NCBI GenBank assembly: GCA_944387625.1
Contig: CALXFQ010000002.1
Location: forward strand, 1 to 60,705
Direction: 5' to 3'
Length of the DNA: 60,705 nucleotides
From: an uncultured Oscillospiraceae bacterium
GTDB taxonomy: Bacteria; Bacillota; Clostridia; Oscillospirales; Oscillospiraceae
The notes beneath the pieces are model-generated. The model had not been told where the DNA came from and ran no database searches. It saw only the letters and a program-made list of their open reading frames with translations. Numbering within the stretch: the stretch's first letter is position 1; each line of letters begins with the position of its first letter. Shown piece by piece: positions 16,615-25,330 of this stretch. A program made the translations under genes and the position numbers.

Positions 16615-17346
16615 TCAGATCTCCGGTTTATAGGCGGGCATGAGCTGGAGCTTGAACAGGTTGGCCCGGTGCTTCTGGTCGATCAGGGCCTTCTTCTGCT
16701 GGTCCTGGATATAGCCGGTGCGGATATATACATCCAGCTCGGCGTAGGTAAAGCCCAGGTTCTCCTCGTCGGTCTTGCCGCACAGCCCGTCGGAGGGGAC
16801 CTTGTCCACCAGCACGTCCGGCAGTCCCAGCAGACGACCGATCTGCTTCACCTCCGTCACCGTCAGGTGGGCCAGCGGCGAAAAATCCCCGGCGGCGTCG
16901 CCGTATCGGGTGGAATACCCTACCCAATCCTCGGACAGGTTGCAGGTGTTCACCACCCGGCCGTTGACACATTGGCCGATCGCGTACAACGTGGTCATCC
17001 GGATCCGGGGGGGCATATTGATCTGGGCCTGGCGGGTAAGCTCCAGACCGGCAGGCATCGCCGCGGTCAGGGCGTCCACCGCCCCGGCGATGTTCACCTC
17101 ATAATGCCGGATCTGCAGATGGTCCACCAGCAGGCGGGCCATGTCGATGTCCGGCTGGACCCCTCTGGGCATGAGCACACCGATCACCCGGTCCCTGCCC
17201 AGAGCCTCCACGCAAAGCGCCGCCGCCACCGAGCTGTCCTTGCCGCCGGAGATGCCGATCACCGCGTTGCAGTCCGGGCCGTTCTTCTCAAAAAACGCCC
17301 GGATCCACTGAACACAGCCGTCTTTTACCTTTTGCGCGTCAAACAT
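16615..17346 (-). CDS. nadE: Ammonia-dependent NAD+ synthetase
   Basis: 243 aa, single-domain form without the glutaminase domain, so it should use ammonia to amidate deamido-NAD. PP-loop motif SGGKDSS at 33-39; NTCNLSEDWVGYSTRYGD and the C-terminal DQQKKALIDQKHRANLFK are typical of NadE. Last gene of the leftward operon, 13 nt after a nicotinamidase-like gene, so the two steps of nicotinamide salvage sit together. Confidence 0.94.
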   Translation of the reverse strand: MFDAQKVKDGCVQWIRAFFEKNGPDCNAVIGISGGKDSSVAAALCVEALGRDRVIGVLMPRGVQPDIDMARLLVDHLQIRHYEVNIAGAVDALTAAMPAGLELTRQAQINMPPRIRMTTLYAIGQCVNGRVVNTCNLSEDWVGYSTRYGDAAGDFSPLAHLTVTEVKQIGRLLGLPDVLVDKVPSDGLCGKTDEENLGFTYAELDVYIRTGYIQDQQKKALIDQKHRANLFKLQLMPAYKPEI

Positions 17347-17359
17347 TTCTCTTCCTCCT

Positions 17360-17860
17360 TCAGATCACATCGATCTGGCACATCTTCATGGTATCCAGCG
17401 CCGCCTGATGGGTGGCCGGGGTCACACCGGCACAGCAGGAAGCGTCCACCGTGACCGCCGCCGCCGGACACTGGGCCTTGATGATCAGGGCGTTGGACAC
17501 CACGCAAATGTCGGTGCAAAGGCCAATGATCTCCACCTGCTCCAGCGCCTCTTGGTCCCAGTGGGGCCAGCCGAAATTGGGTTTGTCGATGATCTTACTG
17601 CCTTCCGCATACAGCCCGTCGGCGATCTGCCAGCCCTTGGTGTCCCGGATGCAGTGGACCACCGGCAGTTTCCGGCCTTCAGGGGTGTCCAGATAGTTTT
17701 CCTCATGGGTGTCCCGGGTATAAATGATCCGGTCGCCCCGGTCCCGGTAAGACAGGATCTTCTCCCGGACCTTGGGCACGATCGCCACCGCCTCCGGGGT
17801 CCCCAGGGCCATATCGATGAAATCGTTCTGCATATCCACCACGATCAGCGTCTTTTTCAT
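17360..17860 (-). CDS. Cysteine hydrolase of the isochorismatase family, probable nicotinamidase
   Basis: 166 aa. Catalytic triad of the family is visible: Asp9 (VVDMQNDF), Lys93 (IDKPNFGW) and Cys119 (GLCTDICVVSNAL, including the cis-peptide region). Nicotinamidase turns nicotinamide into nicotinate for NAD recycling; adjacency to nadE favours this over other amidases of the family. TAAGGAGG lies 6 nt before ATG 17860; the longer upstream frame is noise within mreB. Confidence 0.85.
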   Translation of the reverse strand: MKKTLIVVDMQNDFIDMALGTPEAVAIVPKVREKILSYRDRGDRIIYTRDTHEENYLDTPEGRKLPVVHCIRDTKGWQIADGLYAEGSKIIDKPNFGWPHWDQEALEQVEIIGLCTDICVVSNALIIKAQCPAAAVTVDASCCAGVTPATHQAALDTMKMCQIDVI

Positions 17861-17870
17861 GGCCGCCTCC

Positions 17871-18908
17871 TTAGCCCCGCATGGCCCGTCTGCGGGCGAT
17901 GTTGATCGGACCTTCCGACATCCGATTGATCCAGGCCAAGCTCTTGCCGCAGCCGTAGGCCACACAGGAGCTGGGGTCGTCCGCCAGGGTGCATTGGATG
18001 CCGGTCCGCTCGGTAAGGAGCTTGTCCATGCCCCAAAGCTGACTGCCGCCGCCGGTGAGGGTGATGCCGTTCTCCGAAATGTCACTGACCAGCTCGGGAG
18101 AGGAATTCTCCAGCACGGAGAGCACCTCGTCGGCGATCTGCCGGGCCGGCCGGCGCAGGACCTCCGCGATCTCCGAGGAAGTCAGTTCCAGCTCCCGGGG
18201 CATACCGGTCTTCACGTCCCGGCCCTTGACCACCATGGCGGCCTCCTCCGGCCGTTCATGGACACAGCCGATCTTGATCTTGATGTCCTCCGCCGTGGCC
18301 TGGCCGATCACCACGCCGTGACGGCGGCGGACATGGCGGCCGATCGCCTCGTCGAAGCTGTCCCCCGCCACCTTGATAGAGGAAGACGCCGCCACGCCGT
18401 TAAGAGTCAGCACCGCCACGTCGGTGGTGCCGCCGCCGATGTCCACGATCATATGGCCATTGGGGCCGCTGATATCCAGCCCAGCCCCCAGCGCCGCCGC
18501 CAGCGGCTCCTCGATCAGATACACCCGGCGTGCGCCGGCCTCGATGGCGGCGTTGATCACCGTCCGCTCCTCCACCTCGGTCACACCGCTGGGGACGCAG
18601 ATCACCACCCGGGGCTTGGGGGTGAACAGGCTGGACCGCCCGGCCTCCCGGAACAGCTCCTGGAGCATCCGTACGGTCATCTCGTGGTCCGAGATCACGC
18701 CGCCTTTCAGCGGACACATGGCCACCACGTTCCCCGGGGTCCGGCCCAGCATATTCCGGGCCGCCGCGCCCACCTCTAAGATCTTGCCGGTGTTCTTGTC
18801 CAGGGCCACCACGGAAGGCTCCCGGACCACCACACCCTGGCCGTCCACATAGATCAGCACGTTGGCCGTGCCCAGATCTACACCCAGATCATTGGAAAAA
18901 AACTTCAT
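17871..18908 (-). CDS. mreB: Rod-shape-determining actin homologue MreB/Mbl
   Basis: 345 aa. Actin-fold nucleotide motifs: GVDLGTANVLIY at the N-terminus, VDIGGGTTDVAVL in the middle and GITLTGGGSQLWGMDKLL near the C-terminus. It polymerises under the membrane and directs lateral wall synthesis. No mreC, mreD or rod genes follow here, so this is an isolated mreB/mbl/mreBH-type copy. AGGTG is 6 nt before ATG 18908; an upstream GTG (18917) overlaps the comF stop and is less likely. Confidence 0.93.
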   Translation of the reverse strand: MKFFSNDLGVDLGTANVLIYVDGQGVVVREPSVVALDKNTGKILEVGAAARNMLGRTPGNVVAMCPLKGGVISDHEMTVRMLQELFREAGRSSLFTPKPRVVICVPSGVTEVEERTVINAAIEAGARRVYLIEEPLAAALGAGLDISGPNGHMIVDIGGGTTDVAVLTLNGVAASSSIKVAGDSFDEAIGRHVRRRHGVVIGQATAEDIKIKIGCVHERPEEAAMVVKGRDVKTGMPRELELTSSEIAEVLRRPARQIADEVLSVLENSSPELVSDISENGITLTGGGSQLWGMDKLLTERTGIQCTLADDPSSCVAYGCGKSLAWINRMSEGPINIARRRAMRG

Positions 18909-18913
18909 ACTCT

Positions 18914-19570
18914 TCACCTACTGATGGATTTTTTATTGTTGGCCGCCGCCACCGATCCGCCGTGGACCTCCCCGGCCCCGGCGATCTTCAACACCTTGGC
19001 GCACTCGCTGATCGTAGCGCCGGTGGTGATCACGTCATCTAAAAGCAATACCCGCTTCCCTGCGAAACGCGCGGGCTCCACCGCCCGGTAGGCCCCCAGC
19101 ACATTGGCCCGGCGCTGGGCATCTCCCTGGATGCCGGATTGGGGCCGGTTGTGCCGGACCTTTTTCAGACAGCGCGCCACGGGTATCTGAAGCTCCTGTC
19201 CCACCGCCCGGGCCAGCAGCTGTCCCTGGTCATAGCCCCGGCAGAGCCGCCGCCGGAAGCTGATCGGCACCCAGGTCACCAGGTCGTAGGTCCGCTCCTG
19301 CCGGGTCAGGGCCATCGCCAGCAGACGGGCGAAGCTGTGGGCATAGTGGCGCTTATTGTGGAACTTGAATCGGAGGATGCTTCCCCGGGCCGCCCCTTCA
19401 TAATGCCACACCGAAGTCCGGCTGTCAAGAAACGGGAGCTTCTCCCGACGATCCTGCCACGCCGGACCGTTGACCCGGCACGAGCGGCACAGGTCCACCT
19501 CCCCTGCCTCCAGCAATTGCCCGCACAGCACGCATTTCGGCGGAAAGACCAGTTCCGCCAGCCCCCTCAT
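18914..19570 (-). CDS. ComF family protein (phosphoribosyltransferase-like)
   Basis: 218 aa. N-terminal zinc finger with Cys13, Cys16, Cys28 and Cys31. PRPP-binding loop VLLLDDVITTGAT at 174-186. ComF proteins take part in DNA uptake during competence, and some homologues (GntX) lack that link. Start ATG overlaps the recD2 stop (ATGA, 19567-19570). Together with recD2 here and the DprA-like gene at 13 kb this hints at DNA-uptake or repair functions. Confidence 0.9.
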   Translation of the reverse strand: MRGLAELVFPPKCVLCGQLLEAGEVDLCRSCRVNGPAWQDRREKLPFLDSRTSVWHYEGAARGSILRFKFHNKRHYAHSFARLLAMALTRQERTYDLVTWVPISFRRRLCRGYDQGQLLARAVGQELQIPVARCLKKVRHNRPQSGIQGDAQRRANVLGAYRAVEPARFAGKRVLLLDDVITTGATISECAKVLKIAGAGEVHGGSVAAANNKKSISR

Positions 19571-21774
19571 TGGGCGTTCCCCTGGAGCCGGAGCTTCAAG
19601 CCGGTGTACCGGCGGCCCACCTTGTCGTTGGCCACCATGGCCTGGATGATCTCCTCCCGGCCCACCACGATCAGCAGCTCCCTGGCCCGGGTGATGGCGG
19701 TATACAGCACGCTGCGGTTCATGAGATAAGCCGAGCCGTTCCAGGCGGCCAGGATCACCGCCCGGTACTCACTGCCCTGGCTTTTATGTACGGTCATGGC
19801 GTAGGCCGGCTCCAGCTCCTGGAGCTGTTGGAAGTCGTAGTCCACCTTTTTGTCGTCGAAGACCACGGTGAGCTGCTCCATGCTCTGGTCGATCGATGTC
19901 ACCGTGCCCACGTCCCCATTGAATACCCCGGCGCCGATGGCGGTGCCGTCGCATTTTTGCCAGGTCAGGTCATAATCGTTCCGGATCTGCATCACCCGGT
20001 CCCCTTCCCGGAAGGAGAACTCCCCCAACTGCCGCTCCTTTTTATCCGGGGAGGCCGGGTTCAGCCGGGCCTGAAGGAGCTTGTTCAAAGCCCAGGTGCC
20101 TACGCCGCCCTTCCGGGTGGGGGTCAGGACCTGGATCTGGTCCGGGGGGATCTTCATATTCTCCGGCAGACGCCGGGCGCAAAGGTCCGCGATGGTCTGG
20201 CTCACCTCCTGCTCCGACCGGCAGGGCAGGAAGAAGAAGTCGCTCTTCCGCTGGCGCAGATCCGGCAGTTGGCCCTTGTTCACCCGGTGGGCGTTCATCA
20301 CGATCAGGCTTTCCTGGGCCTGGCGGAAGATCTCCGTCAGCCGCACCGCGTCCAGCATCCCACTGCGGAGCATATCTCCAAAAGGCGATCCAGGCCCCAC
20401 CGGGGGGAGCTGGTCCGGGTCCCCCACGAAGATCAGCCGCTTCCCCGGGGCGATGGCCTTCATCAGGCTGTGCAGGAGCAAAATGTCCACCATGGACATT
20501 TCATCCACGATCACCGCGTCCGCGTCCAGAGGATCTTCCTCATCCTTCAAAAACACCATCCGGCCGGTATTCTGGTCGATCGACGCCTCCAGGAGCCGGT
20601 GGATCGTGGAGGCCTCCCGGCCGGTCACCTCGGTGAGCCGCTTGGCCGCCCGGCCGGTAGGCGCGGCCAGCACGCATTTGATCCCCATCTGGTCATACAG
20701 CGACAGCACGCCTTTTAAAATGGTGGTCTTGCCGGTGCCGGGGCCGCCGGTGATCAGCAGCAGCGCCCGGTCCGCCGCGCTTTGGATCGCTTCTTTTTGC
20801 TGTTGGGAATAGGCCACCCCCGCGTCCAGGGCCGCCTGGGCGATCTTCTCCTCCAGCCCGATCGGCTGTGGGAAGCTCTCCAAAGCCATCTCCAGCAGTC
20901 GCCGGGCGCAATACACCTCCGCGTGATACAGGGCGGGCAGATAGGCGACATCGATCCCGGCAAGCCTGGAGCCGGTGATCCGCTGGTCCCGGATCAGCCG
21001 CTGGGTGCCGGCCTGGATGATCTCCGGCTCCAGCCCCAGCAGCTGGGCGGTGGCCATCACCAGCTTGTCCACCGGCATGAAGCTGTGGCCCACCGTCAGA
21101 TTATACCGCAGCTCGAAAAGGATCCCGGCCTCCACCCGCCGCCGGTCATCTCCCGAAACGCCCAGGTCGATGGCGAACCGGTCCACCGCGGTGAAGGGCG
21201 CGTCCAGCTCCTCGTCCATGAGCAGATACGGGTCGTCGTACAGCAGGTCCATGGTCTGTTCCCCATAGACCTTGTAGGCCCGCACCGCCAGCTCCGCCGG
21301 GAGCTGGTGGAGGGCAAAAAACTCCATCAGCTGACGCAGTCCCACCCGCAGGCGGAACTCCTCACCGATGGCCTGGGCCTTGGCGGCGGAGATCCCTGAC
21401 ACTTCGCTCAGGCGGGCAGGCTCCTGCTCTAAGATCTGCAGGGTCCGCTCCCCGAAATGCTCCACGATCCTGGCGGCGGTCTTCGGTCCGATGCCCTTGA
21501 CGATCCGGCTGGACAGATAGCTGACGATCTCCGCCCGGGTCTGGGGCATGAGCCGCTCCAAAAACTCCGCCTCGAACTGCTTGCCGTAATTCTGGTGACT
21601 GCTCCACCGGCCGGTGACCATCAGCCGCTCTCCCACCGCCGCCATGGGGATCGTACCCACCACCGTCACCGTGTCCCCGGTGTCGCACCGCAGACGCAGG
21701 ACCGCGTAGCCGTTCTCATAATTTTGAAAGATGACGGCGCTGACCGCGCCGTTCAAGATCTCAAGTTCGTTCAA
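19567..21774 (-). CDS. recD2: SF1B DNA helicase RecD2
   Basis: 735 aa. RecD-like helicase not associated with RecBC, moving 5'-3' and acting in repair and fork maintenance. Helix-hairpin-helix repeats in the N-terminal third (SRIVKGIGPKTAARIVEHFG), Walker A GGPGTGKTT at about 342-350, DEMSMVD (Walker B), VGDPDQLPPVGPG and a C-terminal TVHKSQGSEY and TRARELLIVVG. The start is TTG 21774, sharing the TGA of the upstream gene (TTGA), with GGGAGGA just before it. The longer frame to 21948 lies inside that gene. Confidence 0.93.
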   Translation of the reverse strand: MNELEILNGAVSAVIFQNYENGYAVLRLRCDTGDTVTVVGTIPMAAVGERLMVTGRWSSHQNYGKQFEAEFLERLMPQTRAEIVSYLSSRIVKGIGPKTAARIVEHFGERTLQILEQEPARLSEVSGISAAKAQAIGEEFRLRVGLRQLMEFFALHQLPAELAVRAYKVYGEQTMDLLYDDPYLLMDEELDAPFTAVDRFAIDLGVSGDDRRRVEAGILFELRYNLTVGHSFMPVDKLVMATAQLLGLEPEIIQAGTQRLIRDQRITGSRLAGIDVAYLPALYHAEVYCARRLLEMALESFPQPIGLEEKIAQAALDAGVAYSQQQKEAIQSAADRALLLITGGPGTGKTTILKGVLSLYDQMGIKCVLAAPTGRAAKRLTEVTGREASTIHRLLEASIDQNTGRMVFLKDEEDPLDADAVIVDEMSMVDILLLHSLMKAIAPGKRLIFVGDPDQLPPVGPGSPFGDMLRSGMLDAVRLTEIFRQAQESLIVMNAHRVNKGQLPDLRQRKSDFFFLPCRSEQEVSQTIADLCARRLPENMKIPPDQIQVLTPTRKGGVGTWALNKLLQARLNPASPDKKERQLGEFSFREGDRVMQIRNDYDLTWQKCDGTAIGAGVFNGDVGTVTSIDQSMEQLTVVFDDKKVDYDFQQLQELEPAYAMTVHKSQGSEYRAVILAAWNGSAYLMNRSVLYTAITRARELLIVVGREEIIQAMVANDKVGRRYTGLKLRLQGNAQ

Positions 21775-22079
21775 AGCTCCTCCCGCTCCTGTTCCAGCCG
21801 GACCGCCAGCTCCTCCATGGTACACACCCGGACCCCCTGGGCTTCCAGCCATATCAAGTCTTCTTCCGAAAGCCCCTGGTCCACCAGCACCAGCGGACAG
21901 GCAAGCAGACCCAAGCCCCACAGCCACCGATACCGGGCGATCGCGCACCCGGCGTCATGGCTGTCCCGGCACAGGCACACCAGCGCCCCGGCCCGCCGTC
22001 CCGGCAGTAAAAAACCAAACACGGCCCAGGCCACACACAGCGCGCCAAAAGCCGATAACACCGTCCAAAGGAACCACAT
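21771..22079 (-). CDS. Small membrane protein of unknown function, first gene of the recD2 operon
   Basis: 102 aa. Two hydrophobic segments (about 3-25 and 52-67) around a Cys-containing segment (LVCLCRDSHDAGCAIARYR), then an acidic soluble tail. Not recognised. AGGTGG lies 7 nt before ATG 22079. Its stop overlaps the recD2 start by 4 nt, so it heads the six-gene operon. No clear promoter was found; AT-rich sequence near 22142-22165 may hold one. Confidence 0.65.
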   Translation of the reverse strand: MWFLWTVLSAFGALCVAWAVFGFLLPGRRAGALVCLCRDSHDAGCAIARYRWLWGLGLLACPLVLVDQGLSEEDLIWLEAQGVRVCTMEELAVRLEQEREEL

Positions 22080-22284
22080 CCATGCCCCACCTCACCACAG
22101 CTTATGACGGCGGCAGGGCGGCTGTGCATGGATCTGATCGTTCTACCCCCTAGTTTACTATATTTTCTTTGGATCGAAAAGCCCTTTTCAGAAAAAACTT
22201 CCCTGTGCAGGGTCCTTCGCCCCTTCCGGCCGGGCGAAAGCCCCATCGTTCACAAAAATGCCACCGATTTCCCGGGGTCCGGGC

Positions 22285-22313
22285 TTGAATCCTGGCCCGG
22301 CTTCGGTTATAAT
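22285..22313 (+). promoter_or_regulatory. Promoter of the ATP synthase operon
   Basis: TTGAAT (22285-22290), 17-nt spacer, TATAAT (22308-22313), about 38 nt before the first gene. The gene-free stretch 22080-22284 otherwise shows only a small hairpin (TTCGCCC/GGGCGAA, about 22218-22240). Confidence 0.75.
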
Positions 22314-22351
22314 ATACAGAAATTCGCTTGGCGGATGGAGGGGAGCGTCCC

Positions 22352-22612
22352 ATGAAAGACCTGTCGTTGCTGGTTTGGCTGGGCCAATTGGGCCTGTCGG
22401 TGGCCATTCCCCTGGCCGGGTGTATTTTTCTGGCCCGGTGGCTCCAGGACCGTTTTGGCCTGGGGACCTGGGTCCTGGTGGTGGGCCTGATCTTGGGGCT
22501 GGCGCTGGCGGTCGACGGCCTTCGCCACTCCCTGAAGGCCATGGCCCGGCTGTCCCGGGACAAGAAGAAGGATCAGGCCCCGCCGCCTGTTTCCTTCAAC
22601 GACCACGACTGA
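22352..22612 (+). CDS. atpZ: AtpZ-like F0F1 ATP synthase accessory protein
   Basis: 86 aa with two membrane helices (about 5-28 and 36-55) separated by a short RWLQDRFGLGTW loop, matching the AtpZ/ATPase_gene1 family that opens many clostridial ATP synthase operons and is linked to assembly or divalent cation transport. GGAGGGGA lies 7 nt before ATG 22352; an earlier in-frame TTG (22328) lacks a ribosome-binding site. Acidic and basic cytoplasmic tail. Confidence 0.75.
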   Translation: MKDLSLLVWLGQLGLSVAIPLAGCIFLARWLQDRFGLGTWVLVVGLILGLALAVDGLRHSLKAMARLSRDKKKDQAPPPVSFNDHD

Positions 22613-22633
22613 ACACGGAGGTGGACCATATCC

Positions 22634-23038
22634 TTGGATACTCGAAAGATCGTTTTTAAACAGACCGGCATCATCGCCGCAGGGGTCTGCGTAGGCGTGG
22701 CCGCCATGCTGGGCATCTTCGCCCTGCTGGGGGCGTTCGACCGGACCGTCCTGTTCGGCGGTCTGCTGGGCGGCGTCATGACCATCCTGAATTTCTTTTT
22801 CATGGCCATGACCACCAGCCTGGCGGCGGACCGGGCCGAGGCCCAGAACGTCAAGGGCGGCCAGATGCTCCTGAGCGGTTCCCAGCTGGTGCGGTATATC
22901 GTGCTGTTTTTGGTGCTCTTCGCCGGGGCCAAAAGCGGCTACTGCCACCCGTTCGCCCTGGTGGCGCCTCTGTTGTTCGTCCGCCCCACCCTGATGGTGG
23001 CGGAGTTCTTCCGAAAGGATGGTGAAGCGGCTCGATGA
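22634..23038 (+). CDS. atpI: AtpI-like membrane protein of the ATP synthase operon
   Basis: 134 aa with four predicted membrane helices and the AtpI-like stretch GGLLGGVMTILNFFFMAMT. AtpI helps assemble the c ring. Start is TTG 22634, with GGAGGTG 10 nt upstream. Its TGA overlaps the atpB ATG (ATGA, 23035-23038). Confidence 0.75.
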   Translation: MDTRKIVFKQTGIIAAGVCVGVAAMLGIFALLGAFDRTVLFGGLLGGVMTILNFFFMAMTTSLAADRAEAQNVKGGQMLLSGSQLVRYIVLFLVLFAGAKSGYCHPFALVAPLLFVRPTLMVAEFFRKDGEAAR

Positions 23039-23934
23039 ACGTTAGTGTTGAAGGCGCGTTCGTCTATTTTGTGATCCCGATCTTCGGCGGGATCCCCATC
23101 ACCCAGACCACCGTGTCTTCCCTGGTGGTCACGATCGTGCTGTGTACCGCCGGGATCTTGCTGGGCCGGAGGCTCACCAAGCGGCCCGGCGGCGTCCAGG
23201 TGCTGGTGGAGAAGGCCGTAGGGATGCTCTACAACTTGGTCAGCGAGACCATGGGTCCCCACAACACCTATTGGGCGCCCTATATCGGCACGGTGTTCCT
23301 GTCCTCGATCTGCGGGACCCTGATCGGCATGACCGGCTTTCTGCGCTCCACCACCGCCGACCTGTCCACCACGCTGACCTGGGCGGTGATGACCAGCGTG
23401 ATCATCTGGTATAACTCGATCAAGCGCAACGGCTTTATCGGCTGGCTCAAGGGCTTTACCGAGCCGGTGGCGGTGATGACCCCCATGAACATCGTTTCCG
23501 AGATCGCCCAGCCTGTATCCATGGCCTTCCGTCTTTTCGGCAACGTCATGGGCGGCGGCGTGATCACCTCGGTGCTGTATGCCGCCTTGTCCACCGCCTC
23601 GGCGGCGGTGCTGAACCTGATCGCCGGCAACGGCCTGCTGGTGTGCCTGATCGTTACCGGCATGGGCATCGCGGGACTGGCGGTATCCCTGAAAAAAAAG
23701 AAGAAACTCATCTGGAAGCTCCTGAGCCTGGTCCTGGCCGTGGTAGGCGCTTTGGCCCTGCTCCAATATTTTGGCGTGGCTTCCAACATCCCCATTTTGC
23801 AGATCGGCCTCCCGGCGGTACTGTCGCTGTACTTCGACCTGTTCTCCGGGCTCATCCAGGCCTTTGTTTTCTGCCTGCTGAGTATGGTATACATCAGCAG
23901 CGCCTGCCCTGCCCCGGAAGAAGCGGAGCAGTGA
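23035..23934 (+). CDS. atpB: ATP synthase F0 subunit a
   Basis: 299 aa, polytopic. The essential stator arginine is in the motif MAFRLFGNVMGG, and the C-terminal helix LYFDLFSGLIQAFVFCLLSMVYI is typical. Between them is a longer than usual segment with a run of lysines (SLKKKKKLIWK) and an extra helix. Subunit a forms the ion half-channels facing the c ring. Confidence 0.93.
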   Translation: MNVSVEGAFVYFVIPIFGGIPITQTTVSSLVVTIVLCTAGILLGRRLTKRPGGVQVLVEKAVGMLYNLVSETMGPHNTYWAPYIGTVFLSSICGTLIGMTGFLRSTTADLSTTLTWAVMTSVIIWYNSIKRNGFIGWLKGFTEPVAVMTPMNIVSEIAQPVSMAFRLFGNVMGGGVITSVLYAALSTASAAVLNLIAGNGLLVCLIVTGMGIAGLAVSLKKKKKLIWKLLSLVLAVVGALALLQYFGVASNIPILQIGLPAVLSLYFDLFSGLIQAFVFCLLSMVYISSACPAPEEAEQ

Positions 23935-23982
23935 CCACAGGTATCCAAATTTGTCAACAACTTTTTTAGGAGGAACATCATT

Positions 23983-24225
23983 ATGGAAGAAGCTATCGTG
24001 AAAGCCGCCTGCGCCATCGGCGCCGGGCTGTGTATGGGTATCGGCGCCATCGGTCCCGCTCTGGGCGAAGGCAACGCTGTCAGCCACGCTCTGGACGGCA
24101 TGGCCCGCCAGCCGGAGGCATCCAGCACCCTGCGGACCAATATGATCATCGGCTGTGCCATCACGGAGACCACCGGCATCTACTCTCTGATCATCGCCTT
24201 CCTTTTGGCCCTGAATGTGTTTTAA
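23983..24225 (+). CDS. atpE: ATP synthase F0 subunit c with a two-carboxylate ion site
   Basis: 80 aa helical hairpin. Helix 1 ends GPALGEGNAV, placing Glu29 where sodium-type c subunits have Gln; helix 2 has the ion-carrying Glu62 followed by Thr63 (ITETTGIYSLI); the ARQPEA loop is conserved. The Glu/Glu/Thr combination is the two-carboxylate pattern known from Fusobacterium-type c rings and suggests Na+ coupling. TAGGAGG lies 10 nt before the ATG. Confidence 0.95.
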   Translation: MEEAIVKAACAIGAGLCMGIGAIGPALGEGNAVSHALDGMARQPEASSTLRTNMIIGCAITETTGIYSLIIAFLLALNVF

Positions 24226-24270
24226 GCCCTTGCTGGCTTTCGGCAAGCTTAAGAAAAGGAGGGATACACC

Positions 24271-24777
24271 TTGGGGGAATTTGAGAGCCTGGTAGGCGTG
24301 AATTTCTGGACGGCCCTGTTCACCCTGATCAATATGATCCTCACCTTCGCCATCCTGGCCAAATTTCTTTTCAAGCCGGTGAAGAAGATGATCGACGACC
24401 GCCAGCGGGAGATCGACGACCAGTACGCCCAGGCCGACGCCGCCCAGCGGGAGGCCCAGCGGCTCCAGGCGGAGTACACGGACAAGCTCTCCACTGCCCG
24501 CCAGACCGGCGAGCAGATCGTGAAGGAGGCCACCGTCCGCGCCCAGGATCGTACCGACCAGATCCTTCGCCAGGCCAACCAGGAGGCGGAAGCCATCCTG
24601 GAGAAGGCCCAGGCGGATATCGCCCTGGAGAAGAAAAAGGCGGTCAACGACGCCAAAAATGAGATCTCCGGCCTGGCCATGGCCATCGCCGGAAAGGTGG
24701 TGGGCCGGGAGCTGACCGCCCAGGACCAGACGGACCTGGTGGACCGGTTCATCGAAGGATTGGGTGACGCCCTATGA
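24271..24777 (+). CDS. atpF: ATP synthase F0 subunit b
   Basis: 168 aa. One N-terminal membrane helix (about 10-32, FWTALFTLINMILTFAILAKF), then a long charged coiled coil forming the peripheral stalk. TTG start at 24271 with AAAGGAGGG 7 nt upstream. Its stop overlaps the atpH start (ATGA). Confidence 0.93.
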   Translation: MGEFESLVGVNFWTALFTLINMILTFAILAKFLFKPVKKMIDDRQREIDDQYAQADAAQREAQRLQAEYTDKLSTARQTGEQIVKEATVRAQDRTDQILRQANQEAEAILEKAQADIALEKKKAVNDAKNEISGLAMAIAGKVVGRELTAQDQTDLVDRFIEGLGDAL

Positions 24778-25313
24778 CCCAGACCGGCAGCGTTTACGCG
24801 GAAGCATTGTATGACCTGGCTCTGGAAGAGGGCCTGTGTGACCAGGCCCTGGAGGAGCTGGAAGCGCTGGACCAGGGCTTTGCCACGGAGCCGGACTTTC
24901 TTCGGCTGCTGGCCAGCCCCGCCCTTTCCAAGCAGGAGCGGTGCCAGATCCTGGACGAGAGCTTCCGGGGCCGTGTCCAGCCTTATATCCTGAACACCTT
25001 AAAGCTCCTGACCCAGAAGGGCCACATCCGCCGGTTCCACGGCTGTGTGGCTTCTTTCCGGGCGCGGTACTATCGGGAGCATGGGATCGTGCCGGTGGAG
25101 GCGGTCACCGCCGTGCCTCTTACGGACGATCAGAAACAGCGGCTCACGGAGAAGCTGGCCGCCATCACCGGCAAGCAGATCTTGCTCCGGGACCGGGTGG
25201 ACCCCAGCTGTCTGGGGGGCGTCCGGCTGAACTTCGATGGAAAACAGCTCGATGACACCGTCGCCCACCGGCTGGAAGCGATCCGGGCCAAGCTGACCAA
25301 TACCGTACTCTGA
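24774..25313 (+). CDS. atpH: ATP synthase F1 subunit delta
   Basis: 179 aa OSCP/delta protein joining the peripheral stalk to F1. The N-terminal helical domain begins [15 protein letters not shown]; the C-terminal signature is [26 protein letters not shown]. Coupled to atpF by a 4-nt overlap. Confidence 0.93.
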   Translation: MTQTGSVYAEALYDLALEEGLCDQALEELEALDQGFATEPDFLRLLASPALSKQERCQILDESFRGRVQPYILNTLKLLTQKGHIRRFHGCVASFRARYYREHGIVPVEAVTAVPLTDDQKQRLTEKLAAITGKQILLRDRVDPSCLGGVRLNFDGKQLDDTVAHRLEAIRAKLTNTVL

Positions 25314-25330
25314 CAGAAAGCAGGTACACT

